From the NCBI GenBank assembly GCA_015178975.1, contig WHVD01000001.1:186001-250000 (forward strand): a stretch of 64,000 bases of DNA, given 5' to 3'. The notes beneath the pieces are model-generated. The model had not been told where the DNA came from, made no database searches, and saw nothing but the letters and a program-made list of their open reading frames with translations. Position numbers and translations under genes: made by a program. Position 1 is the first letter of the stretch, and every line of letters starts with the position of its first letter. This document shows positions 60,471 to 64,000 of this stretch, in pieces. The stretch is from Hysterangium stoloniferum (taxonomy: Eukaryota > Basidiomycota > Agaricomycetes > Hysterangiales > Hysterangiaceae).

Positions 60471-61191
60471 TGTTAAGAACTGGAAACTGACTAATGTCGG
60501 TGGCCGACAGGGACCGATCGGAAGGACTTGGCTTCAGCTTATGGGCTGCGCCCTCGCAAATATCCGTAGGATGTCCTTAAATTTCGGGCGGGCGAAGACT
60601 AGTCCTAGTGAGTACCTTTCGGCGTGATACCGATCGGAATTGAAGGACAAGTCGGGCGTCGGGCCAAGGGGTTGGGGCCGGGAGTGGGCGAGCGCACGCG
60701 AAGGCGGATGGGGGAAGTCTTAGTATGAGACTGATACAGGTGTATGAGGGTATTCTGAGTCGATATTCTGATTGCCTAGTAACTACAATTACAGCGAGTT
60801 CATATACAAGTAACAGGCGTCTAGAAAATACTAATGGGGAGGAGGGCGGAAAACGGCATTAACATTAAGCTTGACTAGGAACAGGAAGTTTATGATTAGT
60901 TCGGAGGCCGATGATAACCGAGAATGGAAATTACGATAAAAGGAAATAGTTCGAGGACTACAAATATAGATAGACATACGTGGAACATAAGATGAGACGG
61001 ATCAACATGATGAAAGGGACATATCAAAGCATAACCAGACAGAAAGGCGTAGTCGGGTTTGATTGACCGGAGAGCATACGTCAGCATCGGGAAACCGACG
61101 GCTTGCGAAGGGTTGTATTGTCGAAGACGTATAACGAGGGTATTCCATCGGGGACCGTCGGCCTGCGAAGGGTTGCGACACAGTCGTAACA
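60471..61191 (-). repeat. Solo LTR, family A, with TSD CCCTA
   Basis: 721 bp. Read on the minus strand it starts TGTTACGAC and ends TTCTTAACA. The duplication CCCTA is exact (60466-60470 and 61192-61196). It contains the shared motif (about 60522-60552) in reverse. Close to the copy at 26520-27240. Confidence 0.93.
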
Positions 61192-61196
61192 CCCTA

Positions 61197-61549
61197 TGGC
61201 AAAGCAAGGATACATACTGCAATTTTTAGTACCGATTATAGGATTTACAGAGTCCTTAATTTATGGTGAGGTTGGTTTTTGGGCATTGGAAGTTCATCTG
61301 TGGGTTAAAATATCATTGTTTTTTTTTTGTTGTCTACCCAATGTATATATTTGACAATACTACTCAATGCAGTACACGGGAGTAAATTTTTAATTGCACA
61401 TTCAAACATTCTGAGTAAATTTTTTATCGAAGCATTCTACAATGACTAGCTGCTCAACACCACGATGAAAGTACTGTAGAACAAATGTCAAAGGCAGCTC
61501 TGTGGCCAATACTGAACCACTCAAACAAGCCTTGAAAAGAAAGCATGGT
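61197..61549. other. Left flank of the tyrosine recombinase gene
   Basis: AT-rich, with a T10 tract near 61318. The recombinase reading frame is open back to about 61469 but has no ATG there, so an upstream exon or promoter may lie here. No terminal repeat of the element was recognised. Confidence 0.4.
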
Positions 61550-63733
61550 ATGGCAAGTAATAGTTCTAATGGCTATGATGGATATATCTGGTGTGGAAAG
61601 GAATGGTTGAAGGGATTGGTGGAAGGCTCTAAATTGGAAAGCACATTAGAGAATCCAAGAGGTTGTCCTGACAGCCTGGAAGGGGTGAAGTGGACTATGG
61701 CAGATTTGGCTCACACATTTGATATCAAACCAAATCGAGCATCCCCATGGGCACTGGCAAGTTTTATTAGCTGGAAGTGCTTCGAAAATAATCTGGGGAA
61801 GTCAATGGCAGATGGTGCCCATGCTGCATTCAAGAAATATTGGGATAATTCGTAAGCTTAACCATTTGTTATTTCCAGACTGCTCACTAATAGAATGCTG
61901 ATCCCTCTCCCTCTCCAGAGACAGTGAAGGTCTTTATCAAGGGCCGTGGAGGTGGGATGAATCTTCTAATACTGCAGTTGGAAATCCAGCGACTGCGTCA
62001 GATGTGATGGACACTATTCACACTGCAAGCAAAAAACATGGCGAAGAAGGAATTTGGACACACTCGGGGGCCATGAGCTTGAGCTATATGGAGCGCATTT
62101 TTGAGTGGTCGGAAAGAGTCTTTCCAGTATCCTTTCCTCTGCATCATGCAACTGAACTCTCTTTGAACGAACGGCAAATGTTGCACAAGTATCTGGGTTG
62201 GCATGCATTATCTGTCACTGCATGGACTGTCTGGACTGTCTGGACCAGGTATGCAATTAATTCTTCAATATTAATATGTGTACCATTGTAAACTGGTTTT
62301 GTGGCATCTAAAATAGGAATTTTGAAACTGTGAAGCTGAAGTGGAAGCATCTCACATTTGGATGTGTGACAGAAGATGAATTTAGAATACCACATTGGAA
62401 ATTATCTCTTGTTGAGAGGAAGAACTGGCAGAGTAAGCTCAACAATGAGGTGGATTTGCGGGGTATGTACACAGTCATAGATATTTTGAGAAATTGACAC
62501 ACAAAGTGCATAGGACATATATATGAAATATATCCACAGCCCGAACTACCATCTGTTGATATGGATCAGCATATGCATAACTGGATTAGTTTTCTCGAAT
62601 CACATGTCTATGGCCGAATATTGGAGTCTGAGGATTTTTTATTCCCATCTGTAGGGAGCAATGGCATTGTTCAACCTGGATCTGCCATGTCTCATGATGT
62701 GGTCCAGAAATGGATTAAAGAGTTTTGTACAGGGGCTGGCATTGATGTCACACTCACTCATCTTTCAACTCACTGTTTCCGGCGGGGTGGCTTTCAATAT
62801 CGCTTCATGCTAGCACCAGTCGGAAAATGTTGGACACTAGCAACAATCCGTTGGTGGGGTGGATGGGCAGAGGGAGAACATGTAAGTTTTGTTAAACCTC
62901 AGACAGAGATTAATAAGAGCTAATATTGGTAAAGCGAGATACTCTAATAAGATACTTACTTGATGAGCTCTATTATTATGAGGGACATGGTGATGCTTTG
63001 CGACCAATTCAAAGTGAAGTCAACATGTCATTCCTTGGTGAGTATAAGGATATCCGCCCAGTGTCACTCTTAGAAATGAAAGAGTTGTGGTCTTCTATGG
63101 AGAGATCTATGGGGAAAACAATTAAAGCTGGATTCTCCCATTCAACTTCTGATGCAGCAGCCTCCCACCGGCATGGTGAACACACTGGAATACAATCCAA
63201 CAACAACACCACCAACACAACCAATGTGATGCCAATTCCACTTCCATTATCATCACTGTTGGCATCTCCACCTCCTGGGCTATGCATCCCAGCTGCACGA
63301 ATAGGCATTCCAAGGCATGAGCGATGGCTCACATTTGTACATGATTGGGAAAATATAGATGAAAGTTGGGGTCTCCACAAACCTCTGAAGGATTGGCTGA
63401 CTGAATGGAAGACTCACCCGGCTTTTGCAATGAGCTACTGTGCTCGTAAACTAATAGCTGAAGAGTACATATTAAAGTGTGTTAAAATTTTATTTACTTG
63501 ACTCATACTATTTTGATTTTAATTCCATGAATAGATGTGGATGTGATAATGAGGTCTTTCTAAAAAAATGGCCAATGGCAGTAAATGGTACAACAGAGCT
63601 CACCCTTGCACTAAGGGATGCTCTTAAAGAAGAAGGTATTTCTAAACCACGGAGAAGACAGTATGGTACTCCTAAAGAAAGGGAGAGAAAGTGTAAAAAT
63701 GGTGCTGAGGTCAATACTGGAGGGAAATGTTAG
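61550..63733 (+). CDS. Tyrosine recombinase of Crypton-like/Agaricomycete type
   Basis: This is a predicted DNA breaking-rejoining enzyme that would cut and rejoin DNA through a tyrosine, as in Cryptons and phage integrases. About six exons were traced with GT-AG introns near 61855, 62250, 62463, 62882 and 63478. The N-terminal part (YIWCGKEWLKGLVEGSKL) is a family marker I recognise. The catalytic block reads STHCFRRGGFQYRFM (about 62765-62810), giving the HxxR pair. RWWGGWAEGEH follows, then after an intron RDTLIRYLLDELYYYEGHGD, which holds the likely nucleophilic tyrosine. A low-complexity linker (NNNTTNTTN) and a basic C-terminus (KPRRRQYGTPKERERKC) complete it. The frame can be followed to the stop without lesions. 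The exact start is uncertain. Whether it is a mobile element or a domesticated gene cannot be decided within the window. Confidence 0.75.
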
Positions 63734-63857
63734 AGTATGATACTACAGCTCTAACATAGTCTATTATGATCTCCATATTTTTCTGATATTTGTAGTATTT
63801 TTCCCAGCACTGTAGGTGCAGTATTGAGTGAGTTACTTTAGGTCGGTACCTCCTGTA

Positions 63858-63879
63858 TAGGTGCTTAGATAAGCACCTA
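63858..63879. repeat. Perfect palindrome downstream of the recombinase
   Basis: TAGGTGCTTA-GA-TAAGCACCTA: ten-base arms with a two-base centre. It could form a hairpin or be a recombinase core site. Confidence 0.8.
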
Positions 63880-63913
63880 GTAGTATAGTCCACTGTGGGT
63901 GTGGGAAAGTCTC

Positions 63914-64000
63914 CTTAGTGTTTACTTTCCAATCACACTCACAGGTATGTCTTTACAGTTGAATATACTTAGTGTTTACTTTCCAATCACACTCACAGGG
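63914..64000 (+). repeat. 54-bp tandem repeat running off the window
   Basis: CTTAGTGTTTACTTTCCAAT plus CACACTCACAGG starts at 63914 and again at 63968, so the period is 54 bp. Just before it, CTGTGGGTGTGGGAAAGT (63893-63910) is a near reverse complement of part of the unit. The array length is unknown because the window ends. Confidence 0.8.

Noticed and set aside
1-64000. CRISPR arrays, bacterial operons, rRNA and tRNA genes
   Set aside because: No spaced short repeats of CRISPR type, no rRNA text, and no cloverleaf I could complete around the few TTCGA-like sites. The window is eukaryotic.

Overview
The window looks like nuclear DNA of an Agaricomycete (mushroom-forming basidiomycete). 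Nearly every host gene is cut by many 45-70 bp GT-AG introns. Several families typical of these fungi are present: a DUF6533-type membrane protein, a BCS1-like remnant, an orphan nucleotidyltransferase-fold protein, and a tyrosine-recombinase gene of the Agaricomycete type. Chromodomain Ty3/Gypsy elements are nested through the window. Organism assignment is inference from these traits. Gene models were traced by eye from splice signals and family resemblance.

Layout. 1-2.5 kb: an old Gypsy pol remnant overlain by an LTR fragment and cut by a solo LTR. 3.8-14.8 kb: gene-rich, with beta-tubulin (14 exons), an UNC93-like membrane protein, a small nucleotidyltransferase-like protein and a secreted fungalysin (M36) protease. 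17.2-25.3 kb: an eroded 8.1 kb chromovirus with CTGAT target duplications. 25.7-27.6 kb: a small non-coding LTR element (TRIM-like, 186-bp LTRs, GGGTG duplications) that carries another solo LTR. 30.2-40.8 kb: a Rab18-like GTPase head-to-head with a PGRMC/Dap1-type haem protein, then two tandem Atg22-family transporter genes with a ~200-bp-arm inverted repeat between them. 41-48.5 kb: a duplicated segment containing a 156-bp solo TRIM LTR, a DUF6533-type gene, and a C2H2 zinc-finger gene that may be an Iec1-type INO80 subunit. 52.4-59.8 kb: a younger 7.5 kb chromovirus (CCATC duplications). 60.5-61.2 kb: a solo LTR (CCCTA duplications). 61.5-63.7 kb: a tyrosine recombinase (Crypton-like) gene, then tandem and inverted repeats to the window edge.

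The most notable signals are in the retroelements. Both chromoviruses carry, between pol and the 3' LTR on the opposite strand, ORFs encoding a coiled coil and a six-cysteine motif with fungal Zn2Cys6 spacing. Both show Tf1-like self-priming complementarity, with different sequences in each element but the same offsets. All three LTR families share a conserved motif near the 3' end of the LTR, and differences between LTR pairs of the younger element are almost all CpG transitions.

The host genes look like housekeeping or secretory functions (cytoskeleton, vesicle traffic, sterol/haem, vacuolar export, chromatin) with no obvious shared pathway. The Rab18/PGRMC divergent pair and the Atg22 tandem pair are the only clear gene partnerships.
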